Below are positions 54,716 to 63,044 of a stretch of 64,000 nucleotides of DNA, in pieces. The notes beneath the pieces were generated by a model. That model made no database searches and was not told the DNA's origin. It saw nothing but the letters and a program-made list of their open reading frames with translations. Source of the DNA: Curtobacterium sp. VKM Ac-1393 (GTDB taxonomy: Bacteria; Actinomycetota; Actinomycetes; Actinomycetales; Microbacteriaceae); assembly GCF_015350995.1 (NCBI RefSeq), contig NZ_JADKRW010000002.1:372001-436000 (forward strand). Direction: 5' to 3'. Made by a program: the position numbers and the translations under genes. Within the stretch, counting starts at the first letter, position 1, and the number at the start of each line of letters is the position of its first letter.

Positions 54716-55759
54716 TCAGCGGCGGAGCAATGTGCGGCCGGGGATCACGGTGCCGCGCAACGAACGGTGCTCGACCGGGCGCGCGGGGTCGTCGATGCGG
54801 CCGATGACCAGGTCGATCGCCTCGCGGCCGATGCGCTCGATCGGTTGCTCGAGCGTCGTGAAGCCGATCCACTCGCTCGCCAGCGGGTACACACCGTCGA
54901 ACCCGGTGACGGAGAGGTCGCGAGGGACATCGACACCGCGACGGGCGAGCGCTTCGCAGACGTCGAGCATGAGCCGGTCGGTCGGGCACATCACCGCGGT
55001 CACGTCCGACTCGCGCACGGCGTCCACCAGGTCCGCGGCGAGGTCGTCGGGCGGCCGCACGAAGCTCGCGTCGATGTCGATGACCCGGACGCCACGCGCC
55101 CGGAGCCGCTCCACCATCGCCGACGATCGCGCGTGCTGTGTGATCGCGTTGTCGAGCGGGACGGTGAGGACCACCGCGGTGGTGTGGCCGGCGTCGGCGA
55201 CCGCGTCCGCGATGGCGGCGCCACCGTCGGTCTCGTCGCAGTAGACGCTCGAGAGCGCCGGGTGCAGCTCGGGCCGACCGGCGACGACGGTGGCGATGCG
55301 TGGAGCGAACTCGGCGATGTCGGCGGACGGCATCAGGCCGCTGCAGACGACCAGGCCGTCGACGCGCATCGAGACGAGTGCTGCGAGGGCGGACTTCTCG
55401 TCCTCGACCCGACCGACGCCCGTGGTGGTGACGACGCGGTAGCCGAGCTCCGAAGCGCGGCGCTCCATCACGGCGTGCAGTGCCGTGTAGACCATGGACG
55501 ACGCGTCGCGGACGAGCATCCCGATCGTGTTCGTCCGACCGCTGACCAGCCCGCGGGCCATCGCGTTGGCGACGTAGCCGAGCTCGGTTGCCGCCCGTTC
55601 GACGCGCTCGCGAGTCTCGTCCGAGAACCGTCCGGTGCCCGATAGGACACGGCTGACCGCCGACTTCGAGACGCCTGCTCGTGCGGCGACGTCGAGGATC
55701 GTCGGCTGCGACCCCCGGTTGCCGTCGACACGGCTGCCGTTCACGCTGCTGCCGTTCAC
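54716..55759 (-). CDS. LacI-family transcriptional regulator
   Basis: A 347-residue repressor. The helix-turn-helix TILDVAARAGVSKSAVSRVLSGTGRFSDETRERV is near residues 19-52, followed by a periplasmic-binding-protein-like domain (NTIGMLVRDASSMVYTALHAVMERRA to FTTLEQPIERIGREAIDLVIGR). The GTG at 55759 overlaps the DUF3054 stop by four bases. A perfect GGGAACGTTCCC site lies 1.5 kb away, upstream of the plus-strand ABC operon at 57.3 kb, and is the best candidate target. Confidence 0.92.
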   Translation of the reverse strand: MNGSSVNGSRVDGNRGSQPTILDVAARAGVSKSAVSRVLSGTGRFSDETRERVERAATELGYVANAMARGLVSGRTNTIGMLVRDASSMVYTALHAVMERRASELGYRVVTTTGVGRVEDEKSALAALVSMRVDGLVVCSGLMPSADIAEFAPRIATVVAGRPELHPALSSVYCDETDGGAAIADAVADAGHTTAVVLTVPLDNAITQHARSSAMVERLRARGVRVIDIDASFVRPPDDLAADLVDAVRESDVTAVMCPTDRLMLDVCEALARRGVDVPRDLSVTGFDGVYPLASEWIGFTTLEQPIERIGREAIDLVIGRIDDPARPVEHRSLRGTVIPGRTLLRR

Positions 55760-56178
55760 GCGTCGGACGCTGCGGCGTCCCGTCCGGACCGCGACGCCGT
55801 GAACCGGAGCACACCGCGGGCGATCGCGCGCCACCCGAGCAGGAACACCCCGAGCACGATCGTCGCGACGATGACGAACGAGATCGGCAGCGGGTTGCCG
55901 TCGACATCGCCCTGGCCGGTGGCGACGCGGATCGCCAGACCGACGAAGACCGTGAGGACCCAGACCACGACGCCGGTCGGCCAGAAGCGCAGCGGCCGAG
56001 CCCAAGCTCCGCTCGTGACGTACCCGATCGCCCAGCCCGCCAGGAACGGGTACGCGGTGGTCCAGAGCGCCAGACCCGTGTTGGCCTCACCGTGCGACGA
56101 GCGTCCGATGAGGGCGAAGACGACGATGAGGACGACGTCGATGACGGCTGCGAGCCAACCCCAGGTGCGTGCGTTCAC
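55756..56178 (-). CDS. DUF3054 membrane protein
   Basis: A 140-residue protein with four hydrophobic segments (WGWLAAVIDVVLIVVFALIG, AYPFLAGWAIGYV, GVVVWVLTVFVGLAIRV, FVIVATIVLGVFLLGWRAI). The R-x-S-H-G (GRSSHGEAN) loop after the first helix fits DUF3054, of unknown function. The GTG at 56178 has GAGAATGAG before it. It is coupled to the LacI gene. Confidence 0.82.
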   Translation of the reverse strand: MNARTWGWLAAVIDVVLIVVFALIGRSSHGEANTGLALWTTAYPFLAGWAIGYVTSGAWARPLRFWPTGVVVWVLTVFVGLAIRVATGQGDVDGNPLPISFVIVATIVLGVFLLGWRAIARGVLRFTASRSGRDAAASDA

Positions 56179-56216
56179 CCGCTCATTCTCGCAGCTGTTG
56201 ATGCATCCCCTTGCGG

Positions 56217-56242
56217 CTGTGGACAGACGCGGCTGTCCACAG
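56217..56242. other. 9-bp inverted repeat before the nuclease-like gene
   Basis: CTGTGGACA and TGTCCACAG around an 8-nt loop, in the gap between DUF3054 and the next gene. It may be a regulatory site or a relic of upstream coding DNA. Confidence 0.35.
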
Positions 56243-56265
56243 TTCGATCTCGCGGTCCTCGCACC

Positions 56266-57069
56266 GTGCGGGGCGAGCGCCTCCGCCCCGAGCAGCGGCA
56301 CCACGTGCTCGTGCGATCACTCGTCGACCGGATCCGACCACGCTTCGTGGTGTCGCACCTGTCGGCGGCGGCGGTCATCGGCGTGCCGCATGTGGGCCGT
56401 TGGCCGGAGCGAGTCCACCTGATCAGACCCGGGCGTGATGCGCGGACGACAAACGCGACGTTCATCGTGCACGCCGACTTCGACCCGTCGATGGCGAGGA
56501 CGTGGCGGTTCCGCGCGGACGACCTGACCGTGACGGGCTTCGACCGGACCGCTGTGGACCTCGCCATGACGTTGCCGATGACCGAAGCGGTGGTCGCCCT
56601 CGACCGACTCCTCGCCCTCGGTGCTGACCGCGACGCCGTTCTGGACGGGGTCGCGCGGCGGGGGCGGAAGGGCCGGCGCCGTGCCGTGCGGTCCGTCGGT
56701 TTCGCGGACGCCGCCGCCGACTCGGTCGGGGAGTCCCTGGTCCGGGTCCGTCTGGACGAGTACGGCGCACCCACCCCGGTGCTGCAACGACGCTTCACCA
56801 CGTTCGGCGAGCCGGACATCGTCGTGGACTTCTGGCTGCCGGACCAGGGCGTGGTGATCGAGTTCGACGGTGAGGTGAAGTACCGCGATCCGCGACTGCG
56901 CGGAGGGCGGTCGGCGGAGGACGTCGTCATCGCGGAGAAGCACCGCGAGGACCGGTTGCGGTCGTTCCCTGAGGTGCGCGGTGTGATCCGGTACGGCTGG
57001 AAGGACGTCTGGGACGAGGCCGCCTTCCGCGCGAAGCTCCGGAACGCGCGGGTGCCGATGTCGCGGTGA
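56266..57069 (+). CDS. AbiEi-like / DUF559-type endonuclease-domain protein, N-terminus shortened
   Basis: The 267-residue protein has a middle AbiEi-like region (VVSHLSAAAVIGVPHVGRWP, VTGFDRTAVDLAMTLPM) and a C-terminal PD-(D/E)xK-type nuclease fold (DIVVDFWLPDQGVVIEFDGEVKY with Asp, Glu and Lys; KHREDRLRSF; VIRYGW). Related actinobacterial proteins usually start with a DNA-binding helix-turn-helix, which I cannot find in any upstream frame. The GTG at 56266 is therefore a tentative start and the gene may be 5'-truncated. It lies inside the segment bordered by inverted E repeats. Confidence 0.65.
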   Translation: MRGERLRPEQRHHVLVRSLVDRIRPRFVVSHLSAAAVIGVPHVGRWPERVHLIRPGRDARTTNATFIVHADFDPSMARTWRFRADDLTVTGFDRTAVDLAMTLPMTEAVVALDRLLALGADRDAVLDGVARRGRKGRRRAVRSVGFADAAADSVGESLVRVRLDEYGAPTPVLQRRFTTFGEPDIVVDFWLPDQGVVIEFDGEVKYRDPRLRGGRSAEDVVIAEKHREDRLRSFPEVRGVIRYGWKDVWDEAAFRAKLRNARVPMSR

Positions 57070-57161
57070 CCTCGCACGGTGCGAGGGCCGGCGCGAACGG
57101 TGCGAGGTTCCGTCTTCGGTGCGGGGCCGCGCGACAGGCACGGAGTACGGAACCTCGCACC
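57070..57161. repeat. GGTGCGAGGTTCCGTAC element E2, inverted relative to E1
   Basis: CCTCGCACGGTGCGAGG (57070-57086) comes first, then 15-bp arms at 57099-57113 and 57147-57161. The order is the mirror of E1, and the reverse complement aligns with E1 over its whole length. Confidence 0.85.
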
Positions 57162-57193
57162 AGAGCGCCCGAGCCGCGCCACCACCGCGCCCC

Positions 57194-57250
57194 GCACCCG
57201 GAGTTCACTCGGCGGCGACGCCAGCGGCACCCGGAGTTCACCCGGCAGCG
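57194..57250. repeat. Direct repeats upstream of the ABC operon
   Basis: GCACCCGGAGTTCAC(T/C)CGGC(G/A)GCG occurs at 57194-57217 and 57227-57250, 33 bp apart. The spacing of about three helical turns would suit an activator or duplicated promoter part. Confidence 0.55.
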
Positions 57251-57266
57251 CCACACTCGACCCCAG

Positions 57267-57284
57267 TGCGGGAACGTTCCCACA
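57267..57284. promoter_or_regulatory. LacI-type operator-like palindrome
   Basis: GGGAACGTTCCC is a perfect 12-bp palindrome with CG centre, extended as TGC...ACA, 71 bp before the binding-protein start. The central CG with flanking A/T fits LacI-family sites, and a LacI gene lies nearby. Confidence 0.7.
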
Positions 57285-57354
57285 ACGGCCCGCACCACCG
57301 CACCACCGCACCACCCCATCCCCAGCACCCCCCCACGGAACAGGGAGAACCCAC

Positions 57355-58512
57355 GTGAAGACACGAGTCCTCGCCGGCCTCGCCATCGCAGCGGCCGCGA
57401 CCGTCGCACTGTCCGGCTGCGTCCAGAGCGCCAACGCCTCGAACGCCGCAGACACCAGCGGTGGCACCACGAACCTCACGGTGTTCATCAGCGGCGACAC
57501 GAACGTCCAGGACCTCTGGGACAAGTCGCTCATCCCCGCCTTCGAGAAGGCCAACCCGAAGATCCACGTCACCACCAGCATCGACCTGCACGGTGAGCAC
57601 GACGCGCAGACCCAGGCGAACCTCGCCACCGCGGTCAAGGCCGGCAAGTCCGTCGCGTACGACCTCGTCGACGCCGGCTTCGTCTCCACCGCGGGCAAGG
57701 CCGGGCTGCTCAGCACGGTCAGCGACAGCGCGATCCCCGACCTGAAGGACGTCCCCGAGGCCACGAAGCAGCAGGGTGGCGACAGCGCCATCCCATACCG
57801 CGCCTCGAGCGTCCTGCTCGCCTACGACTCGACGAAGGTGACGAACCCGCCGAAGACCCTCGATGACCTGCTCGCCTGGATCGAGGCCAACCCGGGTCAG
57901 TTCGCGTACAACTCCCCGTCGTCCGGCGGCTCCGGCGGTTCGTTCGTGGCCACGGTGCTCGCGAAGTACCTGACCGCCGACGAGCAGAAGACGATGCAGA
58001 CGACGTACGACAAGTCGCTCGAGTCGAAGTGGGACAAGGGCTTCCAGACCCTCAAGGGCCTCGGCCCGTCGACGTACCAGAAGGGCGTCTACCCGAACGG
58101 CAACGACCAGGTCGTGCAACTGCTCGGCAGCGGGCAGATCGCGATGGCCCCGGTGTGGAGCGACCAGTTCATCACCTCGCAGAAGACCGGCATCATCCCG
58201 AAGACCGTCAAGGCGATCCAGATCACCGACCCGTCGTTCACCGGCAGCGCGAGCTTCCTCGGCATCCCGAAGACCGAGCCGAAGGCCAAGAAGGCCGCTG
58301 CCGAGCAGCTCGCGAACTTCGTCCTGAGCTCCAAGGGGCAGCAGCTCGTCGCGAGTGCCGTCTCCGGCTACCCGGTGATCCCGCTCGACAGCCTGCCGGC
58401 GTCGGTCGCCGAGCAGTTCGCGGACGCGAACCCCTCGCAGCTCCGCCTCGGGTTCCAGAGCGACTTCGCCGCCGACATGAACGCGGCGTGGGACGCGAAG
58501 GTCCCGCAGTGA
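57355..58512 (+). CDS. ABC transporter substrate-binding lipoprotein
   Basis: A 385-residue solute-binding protein. The signal peptide MKTRVLAGLAIAAAATVALS ends at lipobox LSGCVQ (Cys21). The mature part starts TNLTVFISGDTNVQDLWDKS. It has ANPKIHVTTSIDLHGEHDAQ, NSPSSGGSGGSFVATVLAKY and a C-terminal LSSKGQQLVASAVSGYPVIP, resembling iron/polyamine/phosphonate-type binding proteins, not CUT1 sugar ones. The GTG at 57355 has AGGGAGAA upstream. It heads a five-gene overlapping operon; ligand is inferred only from the last gene. Confidence 0.9.
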   Translation: MKTRVLAGLAIAAAATVALSGCVQSANASNAADTSGGTTNLTVFISGDTNVQDLWDKSLIPAFEKANPKIHVTTSIDLHGEHDAQTQANLATAVKAGKSVAYDLVDAGFVSTAGKAGLLSTVSDSAIPDLKDVPEATKQQGGDSAIPYRASSVLLAYDSTKVTNPPKTLDDLLAWIEANPGQFAYNSPSSGGSGGSFVATVLAKYLTADEQKTMQTTYDKSLESKWDKGFQTLKGLGPSTYQKGVYPNGNDQVVQLLGSGQIAMAPVWSDQFITSQKTGIIPKTVKAIQITDPSFTGSASFLGIPKTEPKAKKAAAEQLANFVLSSKGQQLVASAVSGYPVIPLDSLPASVAEQFADANPSQLRLGFQSDFAADMNAAWDAKVPQ

Positions 58513-59549
58513 CCCAGACCGTCCAGGACGGCCCGGCGATCGACCGGGAGGCCCGTGGCGACTCCGCCAGGGGCCTCCCGCCCGTCCCGCCGCACGTCCA
58601 CGGCACGGCGGACGCCGCAGGTCGGCGCTCGGTCCAGGAGCGGCTCGACCGCCGCCGGCGCTGGCAGGGCCTCGCCCTCGTCGCAGCGCCCGTGCTCGTC
58701 GTGGTCCTGTTCGTCGGCGTCCCCGTCGTGAACGCCGCCCTGTTCAGCCTCGGGTTCACCGGCGGCCTGAACCAGGCGCTCGCGGACATCGGCGGCGACA
58801 CGGTGCGCGGGTTCTCCCTCGACGTGTACGCCACACTGCTCGGCAACGCCACGTTCCTGCGCGACCTCGTGGCGACGCTCGGGGTCACCGCGCTGTCGAC
58901 CGGCCTGACCGTGGCGCTGGCCGTGGCCGTGGCCGTGATCCTCCGGCTCCGCGGCGGTTTCCTCGGCAAGACCCTCAGCGTCCTGGCGGTCGTCCCACTG
59001 TTCGTGCCCGTCGTCATCGCGAGCTGGTCGATCCTGACCTTCACCGACGCGCAGGGCTTCCTCCGCAGCCTCGGTGCCCAGTTCGGACTGGACGTACCGG
59101 TGTGGGGCTACACCCTGGTCGCCGTGGTGTTCGGCAGCGTGTGGACGAGCCTGCCGTTCGCGGTGCTCATGATCGCCGGGGCGCTGCAGGGCACCCCGGA
59201 CGCCCTCGTCGAGGCCGCGAAGGACGCCGGCGCGAGCACGTGGCGCGTCGTCTGGCAGGTGCTCCTGCCGATGGCGAAGACCCCGCTCGTCATCGCGACG
59301 ACGTTCACGGTGATCGGGGTGCTCGGGTCGTTCACGGTGCCGTACTTCACCGGTCCGAACGCCCCGACGATGCTCGGCGTCGACATCTCGAAGTACTTCC
59401 AGGCCTACAACCGTCCGCAGCAGTCGACAGCGATGGCGTTCATCGTGTTCGCCTTCGCCGCGGCCGCGAGCGTGTTCTACCTCCGCTCGACGGTCCGGGC
59501 GAACGCGGGCGAGCTGCAGAAGCAGCGTCAGAAGCAGGAGCAGCAGTGA
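58509..59549 (+). CDS. ABC transporter permease (first)
   Basis: A 346-residue binding-protein-dependent permease with about six membrane helices after residue 50. It contains the EAA-loop LVEAAKDAGASTWRVVWQVLLPMAKTP. The GTG overlaps the binding-protein stop (GTGA). The hydrophilic N-terminus DREARGDSARGLPPVPP is encoded by a full CGGGAGGC palindrome, which is unusual for a conserved gene. Confidence 0.92.
   Translation: MTQTVQDGPAIDREARGDSARGLPPVPPHVHGTADAAGRRSVQERLDRRRRWQGLALVAAPVLVVVLFVGVPVVNAALFSLGFTGGLNQALADIGGDTVRGFSLDVYATLLGNATFLRDLVATLGVTALSTGLTVALAVAVAVILRLRGGFLGKTLSVLAVVPLFVPVVIASWSILTFTDAQGFLRSLGAQFGLDVPVWGYTLVAVVFGSVWTSLPFAVLMIAGALQGTPDALVEAAKDAGASTWRVVWQVLLPMAKTPLVIATTFTVIGVLGSFTVPYFTGPNAPTMLGVDISKYFQAYNRPQQSTAMAFIVFAFAAAASVFYLRSTVRANAGELQKQRQKQEQQ
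58544..58580. repeat. CGGGAGGC palindrome A13 inside permease gene
   Basis: CCGGGAGGCCC and GGGCCTCCCG enclose a second inverted pair (TGGCG / CGCCA). It lies in frame in codons 12-24 of the permease. Confidence 0.8.
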
Positions 59550-60358
59550 TCAAGCGACTCACCGGGAACGCCCTCGTGTGGGCGACCGCCATCGTGCTGG
59601 CCGTGTTCGTCCTCGGCCCGCTCGGCTGGCTGGCAGCGCGGGCGTTCGCCACGACGTGGACGTACCCGAACCTGCTGCCCGACGGCTGGACGCTGCAGTG
59701 GTGGGGGACCGTGTTCGAGGACCGGAGCCTGGCGGTCGCCGTCCAGAACTCGCTCGTCCTCGCGCCCCTGACCGTCCTCGTCGCCGCGGTCGTCTGCCTG
59801 CCGGCCGCGTGGGCGATCAGCCGCATCGAGTTCCCCGGACGGCGCCTCGTCCTGGTCGGGTTGTTCGCCACGAACGCGTTCCCGAAGATGGGGCTCTTCG
59901 TCACGATGTCGGCGATGTTCACCGCGCTGAACCTCATGAACACGGTCACGGGCATCCTCATCGTGCACGTGCTCGGCTGCGTGGTCTTCATGACCTGGCT
60001 GCCCGCCGCCGCGTTCTCGGCCGTGCCCCGGTCCCTCGAGGAAGCAGCACGCGACGCCGGTGCGAGCCGCTGGCGGACCTTCTGGCGCGTCACGTTCCCG
60101 ATCGCGTGGCCGGGGATCCTCGTCGCCATGGTGATGTCGTTCCTCGCCTCGTTCGACGAGGCACAGGGCACCTACCTGGTCGGCGCCCCCACCTACATGA
60201 CCATGCCGACGGCGATGTACTCACTCGTCCTCAACTCCCCGCGCCAGGTCTCCGCGGTCTTCGCGATCGCGTTGAGCATCCCGTCCGTGGTCCTGCTGCT
60301 GCTCGCCCGGAAGCACATCATGGGCGGCCGCCTGGCGGACGGCTTCCAGATCCGATGA
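59546..60358 (+). CDS. ABC transporter permease (second)
   Basis: A 270-residue permease with six membrane helices. The EAA-loop is LEEAARDAGASRWRTFWRVTFPIAWPG. The GTG overlaps the previous stop by four bases. It pairs with the first permease to form the channel. Confidence 0.92.
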   Translation: MIKRLTGNALVWATAIVLAVFVLGPLGWLAARAFATTWTYPNLLPDGWTLQWWGTVFEDRSLAVAVQNSLVLAPLTVLVAAVVCLPAAWAISRIEFPGRRLVLVGLFATNAFPKMGLFVTMSAMFTALNLMNTVTGILIVHVLGCVVFMTWLPAAAFSAVPRSLEEAARDAGASRWRTFWRVTFPIAWPGILVAMVMSFLASFDEAQGTYLVGAPTYMTMPTAMYSLVLNSPRQVSAVFAIALSIPSVVLLLLARKHIMGGRLADGFQIR

Positions 60359-61461
60359 CCACCACCAGCACGAAAGGCGACCAGATGACGGACGCAACCC
60401 TCGTCGCGGAACGCACCACGGGCCTCCCGGCCGACGGCAGTACGACCGACTCTGCCCGCGCCGGCGGACTCACCATCCGCGGACTGCGCAAGACGCTCGG
60501 CGGACGCGACGTCGTCGCGGGCATCGACCTCGACGTCGCGAAGGGCGAGCTCGTCTCGCTGCTCGGCCCGTCCGGGTGCGGCAAGACGACCACGCTCCGG
60601 ATGGTGGCGGGGTTCCTGCCGGCCGACGGCGGCGTCGTGACGATGGGGGACCGCGACGTCACGTCGCTCGGCCCGGAGCGTCGGCCGAGCGCGATGGTGT
60701 TCCAGAACTACGCGTTGTGGCCGCACATGACCGTGACGCAGAACGTGGCCTTCCCGCTGCGGACCCGGCGTGTGCCGAAGCAGCGGGTCGCCGAGCGGGT
60801 GCGGGACGCGCTCGAACTCGTCGGGCTCACGCACCACGCCGGCTCCAAGCCGACCGCGATCTCGGGCGGTGAGCAGCAGCGTGTCGCCCTGGCCCGGGCG
60901 ATCGTGCAGGAGCCCGACGTGCTGCTCCTCGACGAACCGCTGTCCAACCTCGACGCGAAGCTCCGCGTGAGCGTCCGCGACGATATCCGGCGCATCCAGC
61001 AGCGCCTCGGGATCACGACCGTGATCGTGACGCACGACCAGGACGAGGCGCTCAGTGTCTCCGACCGGATCGCGGTCATGCACGACGGCCGCATCGAGCA
61101 GATCGCGACACCGACCGAGCTGTACGCCCGCCCCGCCACCGGGTTCGTCGCGTCGTTCATCGGGTCGACGAGCCCCGTCACCGGTCGGTTCCTGGCCGGC
61201 ACATCGGTCAGCCCGACCGTGGCGGACACGGTGCTCATCCGTCCCGAGCAGGTCGTGCTCGCCGCCGACGCGCCGCTCCGCGCGACCGTCGCCCGCGTGC
61301 TGATGCGCGGGCACTTCGCCGAGGTGGTGCTGGCCGCCGACGGCGCCGAGCTGCGCGCGTTCGTCACCGGAGCGCCCCCGACGGTCGGCACCGAGACCGG
61401 GGTCCGCCTCGGCGAGGTGCTGGTCTACCGTGACGGTGCGCTGCTCGAGAGCACCCGATGA
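60355..61461 (+). CDS. ABC transporter ATP-binding protein (PotA/FbpC-like)
   Basis: A 368-residue ATPase. It has Walker A GPSGCGKTT (71-79), Q-loop VFQNYALWPHMTV, signature SGGEQQRVALARA, Walker B VLLLDEPLSNLDAKLR, and a C-terminal TOBE-like domain (VLIRPEQVVLAADAPLR). The start is placed at the ATGA overlap with the permease; an ATG at 60385 with AAAGG before it is also possible. Its own ATPase distinguishes this importer from the sugar operon at 45-50 kb. Confidence 0.92.
   Translation: MTTTSTKGDQMTDATLVAERTTGLPADGSTTDSARAGGLTIRGLRKTLGGRDVVAGIDLDVAKGELVSLLGPSGCGKTTTLRMVAGFLPADGGVVTMGDRDVTSLGPERRPSAMVFQNYALWPHMTVTQNVAFPLRTRRVPKQRVAERVRDALELVGLTHHAGSKPTAISGGEQQRVALARAIVQEPDVLLLDEPLSNLDAKLRVSVRDDIRRIQQRLGITTVIVTHDQDEALSVSDRIAVMHDGRIEQIATPTELYARPATGFVASFIGSTSPVTGRFLAGTSVSPTVADTVLIRPEQVVLAADAPLRATVARVLMRGHFAEVVLAADGAELRAFVTGAPPTVGTETGVRLGEVLVYRDGALLESTR
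60416..60432. repeat. CGGGAGGC half-element A14 in ATPase N-terminus
   Basis: ACCACGGGCCTCCCGGC, one arm in codons 21-26, encoding TTGLPA. Confidence 0.5.
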
Positions 61462-63044
61462 GCGCCCCGGTGTCGGCGCCCGCCGACCACGTGGTCACCA
61501 CCAGCCCGACCGGGAGGCCCGGCGTGCGTCCGCCACGTCTCGTCGCCCACCGCGGTGCGCCGCGCGTCCGGCGCGAGAACACCCTGCCCGCCATCGCGGT
61601 CGCCGAGGCGCTCGGCGCCGAGGCGATCGAGGTCGACGTGCGTCGCACGGCCGACGGGGTCGCCGTGCTGCTGCACGACGAGACGCTCGGCCGGATGTGG
61701 GGCGACGCCCGGCGGGTGGCCGACGTCGACTGGTGCGACGTCGCCCGGCTCGGCAACGGCCTCGACCGGATCCCGCGACTCGACGCCGCGCTCGAACGGC
61801 TCGACGGCTGCCGCTCGGTGTTGCTCGTGGACCTGACGGACGCGGCCGACGCGCTCGTCGCGGCCCGGACCGTTGCGGGGTCCACCGCGTCCACCACGGT
61901 CGCCTGGTGCGGGGCGCCGGCAGCGATGCTCGCGGTCCGCTCGGTGCTGCCTGACGCCGACGTGTGGCTCGCGTGGGAGTCGCTCGACCCGCCCACGCCG
62001 GCGGACCTCGAGGAACTGACCCCGTCGACCCTGAACCTCGACATCGCGTTCCTCACCCCGCGCACCATCGATGCCGCACACGCGCTCGGGCTGCGGGTCT
62101 CCGTCTGGACCGTCGACGAAGCCGAACCGGCCCTGTGGGCGGCACGGCTCGGCGTCGACTCGATCACCACGAACGACGTCGGCGCGATCGGTGCCGCGCT
62201 GTCGTCGGCGGAGCGGGACGGCTGGCCGGAACGGGACCGCGAACCGACCGAGACCGAGGTCGCCTCGCGCGCCCAGGCCCTGGCGCACCGCATCGCGCAC
62301 GAGGTCATCGCGTTCACCCGCGAGCACCCCGTCAGCGAGGTGCACACGAAGGCGAACCCCGCGGACCTCGTCACCGACGTGGACCGTCTGGTCGAACAGC
62401 ACGTCCGGTCCCGCGTCCGGATGGCGTTCCCGACGCACGGCTTCACCGGCGAGGAGTACGGCGACGCCCCCGGCGACCGGCACCGCTGGTACCTGGACCC
62501 CGTCGACGGCACCACGAACCTGGCGAACGGCGTCCCCTGGACCTCGATGTCGCTCTGCCTGACCCGCGGTGGCCGTCCGCTCGTCGGGGTCGTCGCCGAC
62601 CCGTGGCGGGGCGAGGTCCTCGAGGCCCGGCGCGGACGCGGTGCCACCCTGCGCGACCGTCCGCTCCGGTTGGACGACACTCCTCGTCCGCTCGCCGGTG
62701 CCGTCGTCGGCACGGAGCTCGACGGGCACCGGCCGTGGCCCGGGTTCGGTGCGTTCCTCGACGCCCTGGCCGACCGGTCGTGCACACTGCGGGTGCAGGG
62801 ATCCGGCACGTTGACCATCGCGCAGGTCGCGGCCGGACGAGGGATCGGCGGGTGTGTGTCGGCGTTCAACCCGGTCGACCACGGGGCAGCCGTGTTGCTC
62901 GTGCACGAGGCGGGCGGGGTCGTGCTGACCCGTTCCGGTCCGGTCGAGGGCTTCCCGCCGGTGGGCGAGCCGTTCCTCGTGGCGCACCCCGGCGCGGCCG
63001 ACGAGCTGCACGCGGTGTGGACGGCGGCGCTCGGCGCGGGGTGA
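61458..63044 (+). CDS. GDPD-inositol monophosphatase fusion protein
   Basis: A 528-residue fusion. Residues 26-250 are a glycerophosphodiester phosphodiesterase domain: HRGA (31-34), EN (40-41), E-V-D (58-60), LHDETLGR (72-79) and a C-terminal SVWTVDE / SITTNDV. Residues 265-520 are an inositol monophosphatase-type domain: GEEYGD (331-336), DPVDGTTN (347-354), and NPVDHGAAVLLVHEAGG with metal Asp474, where Phe-Asn replaces the usual Trp before it. Both metal sites look complete. The first domain would split a glycerophosphodiester and the second remove phosphate from an alcohol such as inositol. ATGA couples it to the transporter ATPase. Confidence 0.88.
   Translation: MSAPVSAPADHVVTTSPTGRPGVRPPRLVAHRGAPRVRRENTLPAIAVAEALGAEAIEVDVRRTADGVAVLLHDETLGRMWGDARRVADVDWCDVARLGNGLDRIPRLDAALERLDGCRSVLLVDLTDAADALVAARTVAGSTASTTVAWCGAPAAMLAVRSVLPDADVWLAWESLDPPTPADLEELTPSTLNLDIAFLTPRTIDAAHALGLRVSVWTVDEAEPALWAARLGVDSITTNDVGAIGAALSSAERDGWPERDREPTETEVASRAQALAHRIAHEVIAFTREHPVSEVHTKANPADLVTDVDRLVEQHVRSRVRMAFPTHGFTGEEYGDAPGDRHRWYLDPVDGTTNLANGVPWTSMSLCLTRGGRPLVGVVADPWRGEVLEARRGRGATLRDRPLRLDDTPRPLAGAVVGTELDGHRPWPGFGAFLDALADRSCTLRVQGSGTLTIAQVAAGRGIGGCVSAFNPVDHGAAVLLVHEAGGVVLTRSGPVEGFPPVGEPFLVAHPGAADELHAVWTAALGAG
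61508..61527. repeat. CGGGAGGC half-element A15 in fusion gene N-terminus
   Basis: GACCGGGAGGCCCGGCGTGC encodes TGRPG just before the GDPD domain. Confidence 0.55.
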
